Of a DNA stretch of 39,908 nt, positions 8,620 to 16,005 are shown in pieces. The notes beneath the pieces are model-generated. The model was not told where the DNA came from. It saw nothing but the letters and a program-made list of their open reading frames with translations, and did no database searches. Within the stretch, counting starts at the first letter, position 1. The number at the start of each line of letters is the position of its first letter. Source of the stretch: Sphingomonas sp. S-NIH.Pt15_0812 (lineage in GTDB: Bacteria > Pseudomonadota > Alphaproteobacteria > Sphingomonadales > Sphingomonadaceae). The DNA lies in contig NZ_QLJH01000031.1 of the NCBI RefSeq assembly GCF_003951315.1, forward strand, positions 1 to 39,908. The letters run 5' to 3'. A program made the translations under genes and the position numbers.

Positions 8620-9018
8620 ATGCCCAAGACGGCCCTGATCGTCGAAGATGAGATATTCGTGGCCCTCGATCTGGAGCGGATCCTGATGGACGCCGGCTAC
8701 AGCGTCGCGGCGATCGCCGCCGACCGTAGCGAGGCGCTAGAGGCCGCGCCGCATTGCAGCTTCGCGTTCGTCGACATCAACCTGCGCGACGGGCCGACCG
8801 GCCCCGACATCGCCCGCCGCATCGCCCAGGATTTCGGTGTGAAGGTCGTGTTCGTCACCGCCAATCCGACCCAGATCGATGGCGACGAGGGCGCACTGGG
8901 CTATGTCCGCAAGCCGTTCAGCGAAGCGGCGATCCTGGCGGCGGCGCAATTCGCCTCCGGCGACCGCGATGCGGCGAACGAGGATGTCGTGCCGCTGGAT
9001 AGGATCATCGTCGGCTGA
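8620..9018 (+). CDS. Single-domain response regulator
   Basis: The 132-residue protein is a receiver domain with no output domain. The acidic pair is in VEDE (residues 8-11), the phosphorylation aspartate in FVDINLRDG (D51), the threonine in FVTANP, and the conserved lysine in VRKPFS. Such proteins pass or drain phosphate within a network, or act by protein contact. The sequence lacks an obvious FATGUY motif, so it is not clearly an SdrG-type regulator. An EcfG-type promoter precedes it, suggesting induction by general stress. Its last 14 bases overlap the 3' end of the convergent HWE kinase gene. Partnership with that kinase is inferred from position. Confidence 0.92.
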   Translation: MPKTALIVEDEIFVALDLERILMDAGYSVAAIAADRSEALEAAPHCSFAFVDINLRDGPTGPDIARRIAQDFGVKVVFVTANPTQIDGDEGALGYVRKPFSEAAILAAAQFASGDRDAANEDVVPLDRIIVG

Positions 9019-10543
9019 ACGCCGCACGGGGGATCGTCACCTTCACGTGCAGCCCCCGCGGTTGCCAGTCGCGGGTGACGCTGCCGCCCAATTGCCGCAC
9101 CGCCGACAGTTCGACCAGCTGGCTGCCAAAGCCCATCCGGTGCGTCTCCGGCTCCGCCACGGTCGGGCCGCCTTCCTCGCACCAGCACAGCGCGACATGC
9201 TGGTCCCCCGCCTCCACGGTCAGGCGGACAAGGCCGTCCTCGCGCGCCAGCGCGCCATATTTCGTCGCATTGGTCGCCAGCTCGTGGAACAGCAAGGCGA
9301 GCGGCGTCGCCGATCGATCGTCGATCAGCAGGTCGTCGCCGATGATGGTCACGCGCTGTCGATCGCCCAGCCGATAGGGTTCGAAGATCTGCTCCAGCAA
9401 GCCGGTCAAACTGTCCTGCTGGCCGGACGGGCGTGAGGCGATGCTGTGCGGGCGGACGAAGTCGTGCGCGCGGCCCAGCGCCATGATCCGCTGGCGCAGA
9501 TCGTCGGCGGCGGGGCGGAATTCGGGCCGGGCGCGGGCGGCGAACTGGACCAGCCCGGCGATCACCGCGAAGATATTCTTGATGCGATGGCTCAGCTCCT
9601 GGCTGATGACCTCGCGCTCCTCCAGCGCCAGCTTCTGCTCGTGAATGTCGGTGCACGTGCCGAACCACCGGATGATCCTGCCCTGGTCGTCGCGGATCGG
9701 CAGCGCGCGGCCCAGCACCCAGCGATAGGTGCCGTCGAAATGGCGCAGGCGATATTCGATCTGATACGGATCGCCCGTCTCCAGGCTGTGCCGCCACACC
9801 GACCAGGCCCGATCCTGGTCGTCGCGGTGGAACATGTCGCTCCAGCCCTCGCCATCGGTCGATCCGGCGGGGGCGCCGGTGAAATCATACCAGCGGGCAT
9901 TGTAGTAATCGTGGAAACCGTCGGGCCGGGTCGACCAGACCATCTGCGGCATCGTGTCCGCCAGCGTGCGGAAGCGCAGGTCGCTCTCCTCCAGCGCGCG
10001 ACGCGAGCGGGCGGCGTCCAGCCCCAGTTCGCGCGCGGCGCGGCGGTCGTCCAGCCGCGCCATCGCGGCGGCGGCCAGCACCACCAGCCCCTCATGCTGG
10101 AGCGGGGTCAGTCCCGCGCGCGGACGCGGGTCGAGGATGCAGAGCGTGCCGAGCGCCCGACCATCGGCGGCGAGCAGGGGCGCGCCGGCATAGAAGCGCA
10201 CGTACGGCGCGCTGGTGACCAGCGGATTGTCGACGAAGCGGAAATCCTCATGCGTGTCGGGCACGATCATCGGTTCGCGCCCCATCACTGCATGGGTGCA
10301 GAAGGAGATGTCGCGCGGCGTGCCGTCCTGCTCCATGCCGGTCCGCGCGATGAAATGCTGGAATTCCTCCTCCAGCAGCGTCACCAGCGCGATCGGCGCA
10401 TCGCATAGATGCGCCGCGAATCGCGTCAGGTCGTCCAGCGCCCCGGTGTCGCGCAGGTGCAGCGCGTCATAAGTCGACAGCACCCGCATATAGGGATCGG
10501 CGCACAGGGCGGCAGGACCGCGTGTCAGGGAATCCGGAATCAC
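9005..10543 (-). CDS. GAF-PAS HWE-family sensor histidine kinase
   Basis: The 512-residue protein has a GAF domain (about residues 20-170), a PAS domain with PAC-like end (about 195-315, including EYRLRHFDGTYRWVLGRALP) and a C-terminal kinase. The H-box is ELSHRIKNIFAVIAGL and the N-box LFHELATNATKYGAL. ALCWCEEGGP carries the W-x-E that defines HWE kinases; MGFGSQLVE is the last ATP-site motif. No membrane segments are seen, so it is a soluble sensor; GAF and PAS may bind small ligands, flavin or bilin. The GTG at 10543 is used; an ATG at 10489 is an alternative. HWE kinases often feed the PhyR-EcfG stress pathway in alphaproteobacteria. Confidence 0.92.
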   Translation of the reverse strand: MIPDSLTRGPAALCADPYMRVLSTYDALHLRDTGALDDLTRFAAHLCDAPIALVTLLEEEFQHFIARTGMEQDGTPRDISFCTHAVMGREPMIVPDTHEDFRFVDNPLVTSAPYVRFYAGAPLLAADGRALGTLCILDPRPRAGLTPLQHEGLVVLAAAAMARLDDRRAARELGLDAARSRRALEESDLRFRTLADTMPQMVWSTRPDGFHDYYNARWYDFTGAPAGSTDGEGWSDMFHRDDQDRAWSVWRHSLETGDPYQIEYRLRHFDGTYRWVLGRALPIRDDQGRIIRWFGTCTDIHEQKLALEEREVISQELSHRIKNIFAVIAGLVQFAARARPEFRPAADDLRQRIMALGRAHDFVRPHSIASRPSGQQDSLTGLLEQIFEPYRLGDRQRVTIIGDDLLIDDRSATPLALLFHELATNATKYGALAREDGLVRLTVEAGDQHVALCWCEEGGPTVAEPETHRMGFGSQLVELSAVRQLGGSVTRDWQPRGLHVKVTIPRAAFSRR

Positions 10544-10564
10544 GGGGCGTGAACGCGCAAGTGA

Positions 10565-11110
10565 TCAAAACGGCACATCGTCGTCGAGATCGTCCGCGAA
10601 GCCGCCGCCCATGCTGCCGCCACGGCTGCCGCCGCCCGACGCCCCGCCGGACGAACCGCCGCCGCGGCTGCCGCCGCCCGACGACCCGCCACCGAAGTCG
10701 CCGCCGCCCCATTCGTCGCCGCCACGGCTACCGCCGCCGGCCCCGCCGGCCCCGCCCTGGGGACCGTCGAGCATGGTCAGCACGCTGTTGAAGCCCTGCA
10801 GCACGATCTCGGTCGAATATTTATCCTGGCCGTTCTGGTCCTGCCACTTCCGCGTCTGGAGCTGGCCCTCGATATAGACCTTCGACCCCTTGCGCAGGAA
10901 GCGCTCGGCGACGTTGGCCAGCCCCTCGTTGAAGATGGCGACCGAATGCCATTCGGTCTTTTCCTTGCGCTCGCCGCTGTTGCGGTCCTTCCACGATTCG
11001 GACGTGGCGATGCGCAGGTTCACGACCTTGCCGCCGTTCTGGAAGCTGCGGCTCTCGGGGTCGCGCCCCAGATTGCCGACGAGAATGACCTTGTTGACGC
11101 TACCCGCCAT
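10565..11110 (-). CDS. ssb: Single-stranded DNA-binding protein SSB
   Basis: The 181-residue protein binds and protects single-stranded DNA in replication, recombination and repair. The OB fold begins [15 protein letters not shown] and includes [24 protein letters not shown] glycine/serine-rich linker follows (about residues 120-170). It ends in the acidic tip DDLDDDVPF, the partner-binding tail (commonly DDDIPF). The ATG at 11110 fits the family; the longer frame to 11227 lies inside feoB. Only 16 bases separate its start from the feoB stop, so feoB read-through is possible. The linker DNA is a GC-rich near-repeat, which may make the length variable between strains. Confidence 0.97.
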   Translation of the reverse strand: MAGSVNKVILVGNLGRDPESRSFQNGGKVVNLRIATSESWKDRNSGERKEKTEWHSVAIFNEGLANVAERFLRKGSKVYIEGQLQTRKWQDQNGQDKYSTEIVLQGFNSVLTMLDGPQGGAGGAGGGSRGGDEWGGGDFGGGSSGGGSRGGGSSGGASGGGSRGGSMGGGFADDLDDDVPF

Positions 11111-11126
11111 GAACTGCCCCGAGATT

Positions 11127-12986
11127 TTAGAGGCCGACGGCGACCGCCAGCCAGTAAGTGATGCCGGCCATGATGTACGCAGCCGCGAACAAATAGCCAA
11201 CCATGAACAGCGGCCATTTCCACCCATTCGTCTCGCGACGGGTGACCGCGATGGTCGAGATGCATTGCGGCGCGAACACGAACCACATCAGGAAGGCGAG
11301 CGCGGTCGGCAGCGACCAGCGGCCGCGCAGGCGGTCGGTCAGCGCCTCCTGCCCCGCCTCGCCATCGGTATTGTCGATGGCATAGACGGTGCCGATCGCC
11401 GACACCGCCACTTCGCGCGCGGCCATGGCGGGCAGCAGCGCGAGCGCGATGTCGCGGTTGAAGCCGATCGGCTTGACCACCACCTCGATCCCGCGTCCGA
11501 TCCGGCCGGCGATCGAATAATCGACCGGCGAGATCCCGCTGCCCTCGGGCGGCTTGGGGAAGCTGAGCAGCAGCCACAGCACCACCGTGGTCGCGGCGAT
11601 GATCGTGCCCGCGCGCTTCAGGAAGATGGCCGCGCGCGTCCACAGGCCGAGTGCGATGTCCTGGAGGCGCGGCCACTGATATTTGGGCATCTCCATCATG
11701 AAGCCCGAGGACGCGCCCTTGGTCACCGTCCGCCGCAGCACCAGGGCGGCGACATAGGCGCCCGCGATGCCGATGATCAGCAGCCCGAACATCACCAGCC
11801 CCTGCAACCGGACGAAGGGCAGGACCGGCGTATTGGGGATCATCGCGCCGATGATCAGGGTATAGACCGGCCAGCGCGCCGAACAGGTCATCAGCGGCGC
11901 GATCAGGATGGTGGTCAGCCGGTCCTTCTCGTCCTCGATCGTCCGGGTCGCCATGATCCCCGGCACCGCGCAGGCGAAGCTGGACAGGAGGGGGATGAAG
12001 GCGCGGCCCGACAGGCCCACGGTCGCCATCAGCCGGTCCATCAGGAAGGCGGCGCGGACCATGTAGCCGCTCGCCTCCAGGATCAGGATGAACAGGAACA
12101 GGATCAGGATCTGCGGCAGGAACACGATCACCGCGCCGACGCCCGCGATCAGCCCGTCGGTGACCAGCGACCGCAGGAAACCGTCGGGCGCATGGGCGGT
12201 GACCCAGCCCTCCAGCGCCTTGAACCCGGCATCGATCATGTCGGCCGGCACGCTCGCCCAGGTGAAGACCGCCTGGAACATCACGAACAGGATGGTGACC
12301 AGCAGCAGCGGCCCGACCACCGGATGCAGCGCCACCGCGTCCAGCCAGTGCGCCCAGCGCCGCGCCGGCGTCTCCGACACGATCGCCGCCTTGGCGATGG
12401 CCCGGGCGCGGCGTTGCAGGGCCGAGAGCGACTCGTCCGGGAGATCGGCGGCGGCGGCGGGCGTCGCGGCGCCCAGGGCATCGGTCAGGTGCCGGCGAAG
12501 ATCGTCCAGCCCGCGCTTGCGCACCGCGACCGTGGGGACGACCGGCACGCCCAGTTCGCGCGCCAGCACGGCGGGGTCGAGCACCAGCCCGTCGCGCTCC
12601 GCCAGGTCGACCATGTTGAGCGCGACCACCACCGGCCGGCCGAGCGCGATCAATTGCAGGGCGAAGCGCAGATGGTTGTCGAGATTGGCGGCGTCGATCA
12701 CGACGATCATCGCGTCGGGCACGCGTTCGAAGCTCGACCGGCCGGTCACCACGTCGCGTGTCACGCGCTCGTCGGGGGAGGAGGGGTCGAGGCTATAGGC
12801 GCCGGGCAGGTCGACCAGCTCGACCGGGCGGCCGTCGTCCAGCGCGATCCGGCCCGAATGCCGTTCAACCGTCACGCCCGGATAATTGCCCACCTTCTGG
12901 CGGGCGCCCGTCAGGGCGTTGAACAGCGCGCTCTTGCCGGCATTGGGATTGCCGACCAGCGCCACCAGCGGCGCGGCCTGGGTCAC
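11127..12986 (-). CDS. feoB: Ferrous iron transporter FeoB
   Basis: The 619-residue inner-membrane protein takes up Fe2+. The N-terminal G domain carries G1 [11 protein letters not shown]3 [10 protein letters not shown] and G4 NMVD, followed by a cytosolic helical spacer. A membrane domain with paired Gate regions follows, for example [16 protein letters not shown] and [15 protein letters not shown], each with a conserved cysteine. The C-terminal helices include [16 protein letters not shown]. It is shorter than the E. coli protein, as is usual for alphaproteobacteria. The start is GTG at 12986, two bases beyond the feoA stop; the longer frame to 13067 covers feoA. No FeoC gene follows; ssb is next. 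Confidence 0.96.
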   Translation of the reverse strand: MTQAAPLVALVGNPNAGKSALFNALTGARQKVGNYPGVTVERHSGRIALDDGRPVELVDLPGAYSLDPSSPDERVTRDVVTGRSSFERVPDAMIVVIDAANLDNHLRFALQLIALGRPVVVALNMVDLAERDGLVLDPAVLARELGVPVVPTVAVRKRGLDDLRRHLTDALGAATPAAAADLPDESLSALQRRARAIAKAAIVSETPARRWAHWLDAVALHPVVGPLLLVTILFVMFQAVFTWASVPADMIDAGFKALEGWVTAHAPDGFLRSLVTDGLIAGVGAVIVFLPQILILFLFILILEASGYMVRAAFLMDRLMATVGLSGRAFIPLLSSFACAVPGIMATRTIEDEKDRLTTILIAPLMTCSARWPVYTLIIGAMIPNTPVLPFVRLQGLVMFGLLIIGIAGAYVAALVLRRTVTKGASSGFMMEMPKYQWPRLQDIALGLWTRAAIFLKRAGTIIAATTVVLWLLLSFPKPPEGSGISPVDYSIAGRIGRGIEVVVKPIGFNRDIALALLPAMAAREVAVSAIGTVYAIDNTDGEAGQEALTDRLRGRWSLPTALAFLMWFVFAPQCISTIAVTRRETNGWKWPLFMVGYLFAAAYIMAGITYWLAVAVGL

Positions 12987-12988
12987 GG

Positions 12989-13240
12989 TCAGCCGGCGAC
13001 CGGCGAGACATGGATCGACGCGGCGACGGCGCGGCGCAGCGCCACCGTCATCCGGCCGATCTTGCACGCGATCGGCCCTCCGCCCAGCGTCGCCCGGTGC
13101 AGCACCTGCACCTCGACGCCCTCGTCGAAGCCGAGCTCGCGCAGCCGTCGCGCCTCGGGCGGCGCCAGTCGCGTCCAGTCGATCGTCGACACGGTGGCGT
13201 TGCGGCGGCGCGGGAAGGTCGCAAGACAGTCTGAAGCCAT
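12989..13240 (-). CDS. feoA: Ferrous iron transport protein FeoA
   Basis: The 83-residue protein is a small SH3-like cytoplasmic protein that supports FeoB. The core is LAPPEARRLRELGFDEGVEVQVLHRATLGGGPIACKIG with MTVALRRAVAASIHV at the end, matching the FeoA pattern of a basic RLRELGF turn and the final strand pair. The ATG at 13240 is chosen; a GTG at 13249 would add three residues, and neither has a clear ribosome site. It leads directly into feoB. A palindrome 25 bases upstream is a candidate iron-regulated operator. Confidence 0.92.
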   Translation of the reverse strand: MASDCLATFPRRRNATVSTIDWTRLAPPEARRLRELGFDEGVEVQVLHRATLGGGPIACKIGRMTVALRRAVAASIHVSPVAG

Positions 13241-13264
13241 ACGCGGCACATAGAGAGCATGCGA

Positions 13265-13279
13265 CTAATTATCAATTAG
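13265..13279. promoter_or_regulatory. A+T-rich palindrome upstream of feoAB, candidate Fur-type operator
   Basis: CTAATT-ATC-AATTAG is a perfect inverted repeat with 6-base arms in the short gap between feoA and murI, 25 bases upstream of the feoA ATG. Read on the minus strand it contains TGATAATTAG, which resembles half of a classical Fur box. Feo operons are commonly under Fur control. The palindrome is seen directly; the regulator is inference, and an Irr/RirA-type or other regulator is possible. Confidence 0.45.
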
Positions 13280-13280
13280 C

Positions 13281-13318
13281 GACGGACAAGGATTCCGTCC
13301 GCCCGGCTGTCCGCCGGG
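13281..13318 (-). terminator. Candidate terminator after murI (two hairpins)
   Basis: Just past the murI stop lie CCCGGC-TGTCC-GCCGGG (13302-13318) and then GACGGA/TCCGTC (13281-13286, 13294-13299) with a 7-base loop. Together they could end murI transcripts before the feo operator. No U-tract follows. Confidence 0.42.
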
Positions 13319-13332
13319 TCGGATTGGTGGGG

Positions 13333-14127
13333 TCAGAGAAGCTCGGGCGCGGCATAGCCGTGATTCGCCAGCGTGCGGGCGATCGCCGCCTCGCGGTCGC
13401 CCAGCCGGGTGAAGACCAGCCGGTGCGGCCCCGGCGTGGCGGGCCAGGCTTGGTCCTGCGTCAGATACGCGACCCGCCGGGCGATGCCGGGGCCGCCATC
13501 GACGAAGCGCACGTCCGGCGCGACCTCAGTCATCACCGGCACCAGCAGCGGGAAATGCGTGCAGGCGTTGACGATCACGTCGATGGCCGCGCCGCCCGGC
13601 TGGTCGAACAGCCCGTCCAGCTCGGCCCGCACCGCCGCCGGATCGGGCGCGGCCCCCGCCAGCATCCCCTCCGCCAGCGCCACCAGGGCCGCCGATCCGT
13701 GGCGGATCACCGTGCAGTCGCCGGCGAAGCGCGCCGCCAGATCGTCGACATAGGGCTGGCGCACGGTCGCCTCGGTGCCGAGCACGCCGATCGTGCGCGT
13801 CCGGCTCAGCGACGCGGCGGGCTTGATCGCGGGCACCGTGCCGACCACGGCCAGGTCGAGCGCCGCCCGCACCGCCGGCAGCGCGATGGTGGAGGCGGTG
13901 TTGCAGGCGATCACGATCAGGCGCGGGCGATAGCGTTCCGCCAGCCGGCCGAGCAGCGCCGGCACCCGCGCTGCGATCTCGCCTTCGCTCTTCGTGCCAT
14001 AGGGGAAGCCGGCCGAGTCGGCGGCATAGACGACCGGCGCGTCGGGCAGCGCGGCCCGGACCGGCCCCGCGATCGACAGCCCGCCGACACCGGAATCGAA
14101 GATCAGGATCGGCCGCGCATCGCTCAT
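13333..14127 (-). CDS. murI: Glutamate racemase MurI
   Basis: The 264-residue cytoplasmic enzyme converts L-glutamate to the D-glutamate needed for peptidoglycan. Both catalytic cysteines are visible, in VIACNTAST (first half) and VNACTHFPLL (second half), with the substrate loop IFDSGVGGLS at the N-terminus and PYGTKS nearby. Length is typical. It is divergent from plsY and upstream of feoAB on the same strand, from which it seems separated by hairpins. Confidence 0.96.
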   Translation of the reverse strand: MSDARPILIFDSGVGGLSIAGPVRAALPDAPVVYAADSAGFPYGTKSEGEIAARVPALLGRLAERYRPRLIVIACNTASTIALPAVRAALDLAVVGTVPAIKPAASLSRTRTIGVLGTEATVRQPYVDDLAARFAGDCTVIRHGSAALVALAEGMLAGAAPDPAAVRAELDGLFDQPGGAAIDVIVNACTHFPLLVPVMTEVAPDVRFVDGGPGIARRVAYLTQDQAWPATPGPHRLVFTRLGDREAAIARTLANHGYAAPELL

Positions 14128-14180
14128 GCCGCCGCCTTAGCGGCCTCGAAGCCGCGACGAAAGCGCGTGTCCGCGCGACA

Positions 14181-14210
14181 TGGACAGGAACAGAGCGGGC
14201 ACGCTATAGG
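14181..14210 (+). promoter_or_regulatory. Candidate plsY promoter
   Basis: TGGACA (14181-14186) and TATAGG (14205-14210) are separated by 18 bases, upstream of the plsY GTG. A purine-rich ribosome site (GGGGGAAGA) follows. This is the best vegetative-type match in the 102-base gap between murI and plsY. Confidence 0.45.
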
Positions 14211-14229
14211 GGCGCGACAAGGGGGAAGA

Positions 14230-14832
14230 GTGGTCACCGAAGTCCTCTGGATCGCACCGGCGCTCGCGCTGCTGATCGGCTATCTGTTCGGCTCCATCCC
14301 GTTCGGGGTGCTGCTCACCCGCATGGCCGGGGCGGGCGACCTGCGCAGCATCGGCTCCGGCAATATCGGCGCGACCAACGTGCTGCGCACCGGTCGCAAG
14401 GGGCTGGCGGCGGCGACCCTCCTGCTCGACATGCTGAAGGCGGTGGCCGCGATCCTGATCGTCGAGCATCTCTATCCCGGCCAGGGCCAGCTGGCGGCGC
14501 TCGGCGCCTTTCTGGGGCATTGCTATCCGGTGTGGCTGCGCTTTCGCGGTGGCAAGGGGGTGGCGACCTTGATGGGGATCGTGGTCGCGCTCCACTGGCC
14601 CTCCGGCCTGGTGTTCGCGGCGGTGTGGCTGGGGCTGCTGGCGTCGCTGCGAATCTCCTCGGTCGCGGGGATGCTCGCCGCGGTCAGCGCGCCCGTCTCC
14701 GCCGCGCTGTTCGGTCGATTCGACCTCGTCGTGCTGCTGCTGGCACTGGCGCTGATCGTGCTGTGGAAGCACGCCGCGAATATCGAGCGGCTGCTCGCCG
14801 GCACCGAACCGCGCATCGGTCGCGAGGGCTGA
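14230..14832 (+). CDS. plsY: Acyl-phosphate:glycerol-3-phosphate acyltransferase PlsY
   Basis: The 200-residue inner-membrane enzyme catalyses the first acylation in phospholipid synthesis, using the acyl phosphate made by PlsX. Several hydrophobic segments are evident (starting WIAPALALLIGYLFG). The three PlsY motifs are seen: GSIPFGVLLTR, SGNIGATNVLRTGRKG, and FRGGKGVAT following GHCYPVWLR. The start is GTG at 14230, supported by GGGGGAAGA immediately before it; no ATG fits. It ends four bases before dprA, so the two are probably co-transcribed. Confidence 0.95.
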   Translation: MVTEVLWIAPALALLIGYLFGSIPFGVLLTRMAGAGDLRSIGSGNIGATNVLRTGRKGLAAATLLLDMLKAVAAILIVEHLYPGQGQLAALGAFLGHCYPVWLRFRGGKGVATLMGIVVALHWPSGLVFAAVWLGLLASLRISSVAGMLAAVSAPVSAALFGRFDLVVLLLALALIVLWKHAANIERLLAGTEPRIGREG

Positions 14833-14836
14833 ACCG

Positions 14837-15931
14837 GTGAGCGCGCGCCAGCCCGCCGCCGCCACCGCGCGGCTGCGGCTGTTGCGCACCGCCGGCATCG
14901 GCCCGGTCACCTATCGCCAGCTCGTGGCCCGCTTCGGCGATGCGGAATCCGCCCTGGCGGCCTTGCCGATGCTGGCACGTCGCGGCGGCGGCGAGGGGCC
15001 GCGCATCGCCGACCCGGCCCTGATCGAACGCGAGCAGGCGGCGGTCGCGCGGCTGGGCGCGACCTATCTGTTCCTGGGCGATCCCGACTATCCGCCGCTG
15101 CTCGCCCAACTGGACGATGCGCCGGTCGCGCTGATCCGCCGCGGCGATGTCGGCCTCTCGGCGCGGCCCTGCGTGGCGATGGTCGGCGCGCGCAACGCCT
15201 CGGCCGCCGCCTGCCGCTTCGCCCGGCAGATCGCGCATGAACTGACCCAGGCGGGGGTCACGGTCGTGTCCGGCCTGGCGCGCGGCATCGACACGGCGGC
15301 GCATCACGGCGCGCTGGCCGGCGGCACGATCGGGGTGATCGCCTGCGGCATCGATGTCGTCTTCCCGCCCGAAAATGCCGGGTTGCAGGAGGCGGTCGCG
15401 ACGCAAGGGTTGCTGCTCGCCGAACAGCCGCCCGGCACCGAGCCGCGCGCGCGGCTCTTTCCCTATCGCAACCGCATCATCGCCGGCCTGTCGCAAGCCA
15501 CGTTGGTGGTGGAGGCGGCGCCGCGCTCCGGCTCGCTGATCACCGCGCGACTGGCGGGCGAGGCGGGGCGCGACGTGCTGGCGGTGCCAGGCAGTCCGCT
15601 CGATCCGCGCGCGCGCGGGTGCAACCAGCTGATCCGCGACGGCGCGATCCTGGTGCAGGACACCGCCGATATCCTCGAACAGATCCGGCCGATCGACCCG
15701 CGCGCAGGCGTGCGGATGCCCGCCGGCCGCTTCGACGCCGGCCCCCCGGCCGACCCGAGCGACCGCGATCGGCAGGTCGTCTCCGCGCTGCTCGGCCCGG
15801 TGCCGGTCGCGATCGACGAACTGGTCCGCCAGTCGGGCCGCCCGCCCGCGATCGTCCAGACGGTGCTGCTGGAGCTGGAACTCGCCGGCCGGGTCGAGCG
15901 CCATGCCGGCGGCCGGGTGGCGCTGGTCTGA
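14837..15931 (+). CDS. dprA: DNA-processing protein DprA
   Basis: The 364-residue protein loads RecA onto incoming single-stranded DNA during natural transformation and is widespread even where competence is unproven. After an N-terminal helical region (TAGIGPVTYRQLVARFG), the Rossmann-like core shows VAMVGARNAS, VVSGLARGIDTAAHHGAL, and FPYRNRIIAGLS near EAAPRSGSLITA. A C-terminal winged-helix domain (about residues 310-364) contains AIDELVRQSGRPPAIVQ. The start is GTG at 14837, four bases after plsY. No other competence gene is in the window. Confidence 0.95.
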   Translation: MSARQPAAATARLRLLRTAGIGPVTYRQLVARFGDAESALAALPMLARRGGGEGPRIADPALIEREQAAVARLGATYLFLGDPDYPPLLAQLDDAPVALIRRGDVGLSARPCVAMVGARNASAAACRFARQIAHELTQAGVTVVSGLARGIDTAAHHGALAGGTIGVIACGIDVVFPPENAGLQEAVATQGLLLAEQPPGTEPRARLFPYRNRIIAGLSQATLVVEAAPRSGSLITARLAGEAGRDVLAVPGSPLDPRARGCNQLIRDGAILVQDTADILEQIRPIDPRAGVRMPAGRFDAGPPADPSDRDRQVVSALLGPVPVAIDELVRQSGRPPAIVQTVLLELELAGRVERHAGGRVALV

Positions 15932-16005
15932 TCCGTCCGGCTTGACGGCCGGGATCGCGCTCACCACCCTCGCGCGTACACACAAGGATCGCTAACGCCC
16001 CGCCC

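Noticed and set aside
10600..10760. GC-rich glycine-codon repeats in ssb
   Set aside because: It encodes the normal flexible SSB linker; units are irregular and no separate repeat element is supported.
10890..13253. Very long open frame opposite ssb and feoB
   Set aside because: It is antisense to well-supported genes, with arginine/glutamine/histidine-rich translation typical of a G+C-rich shadow frame and no domain.
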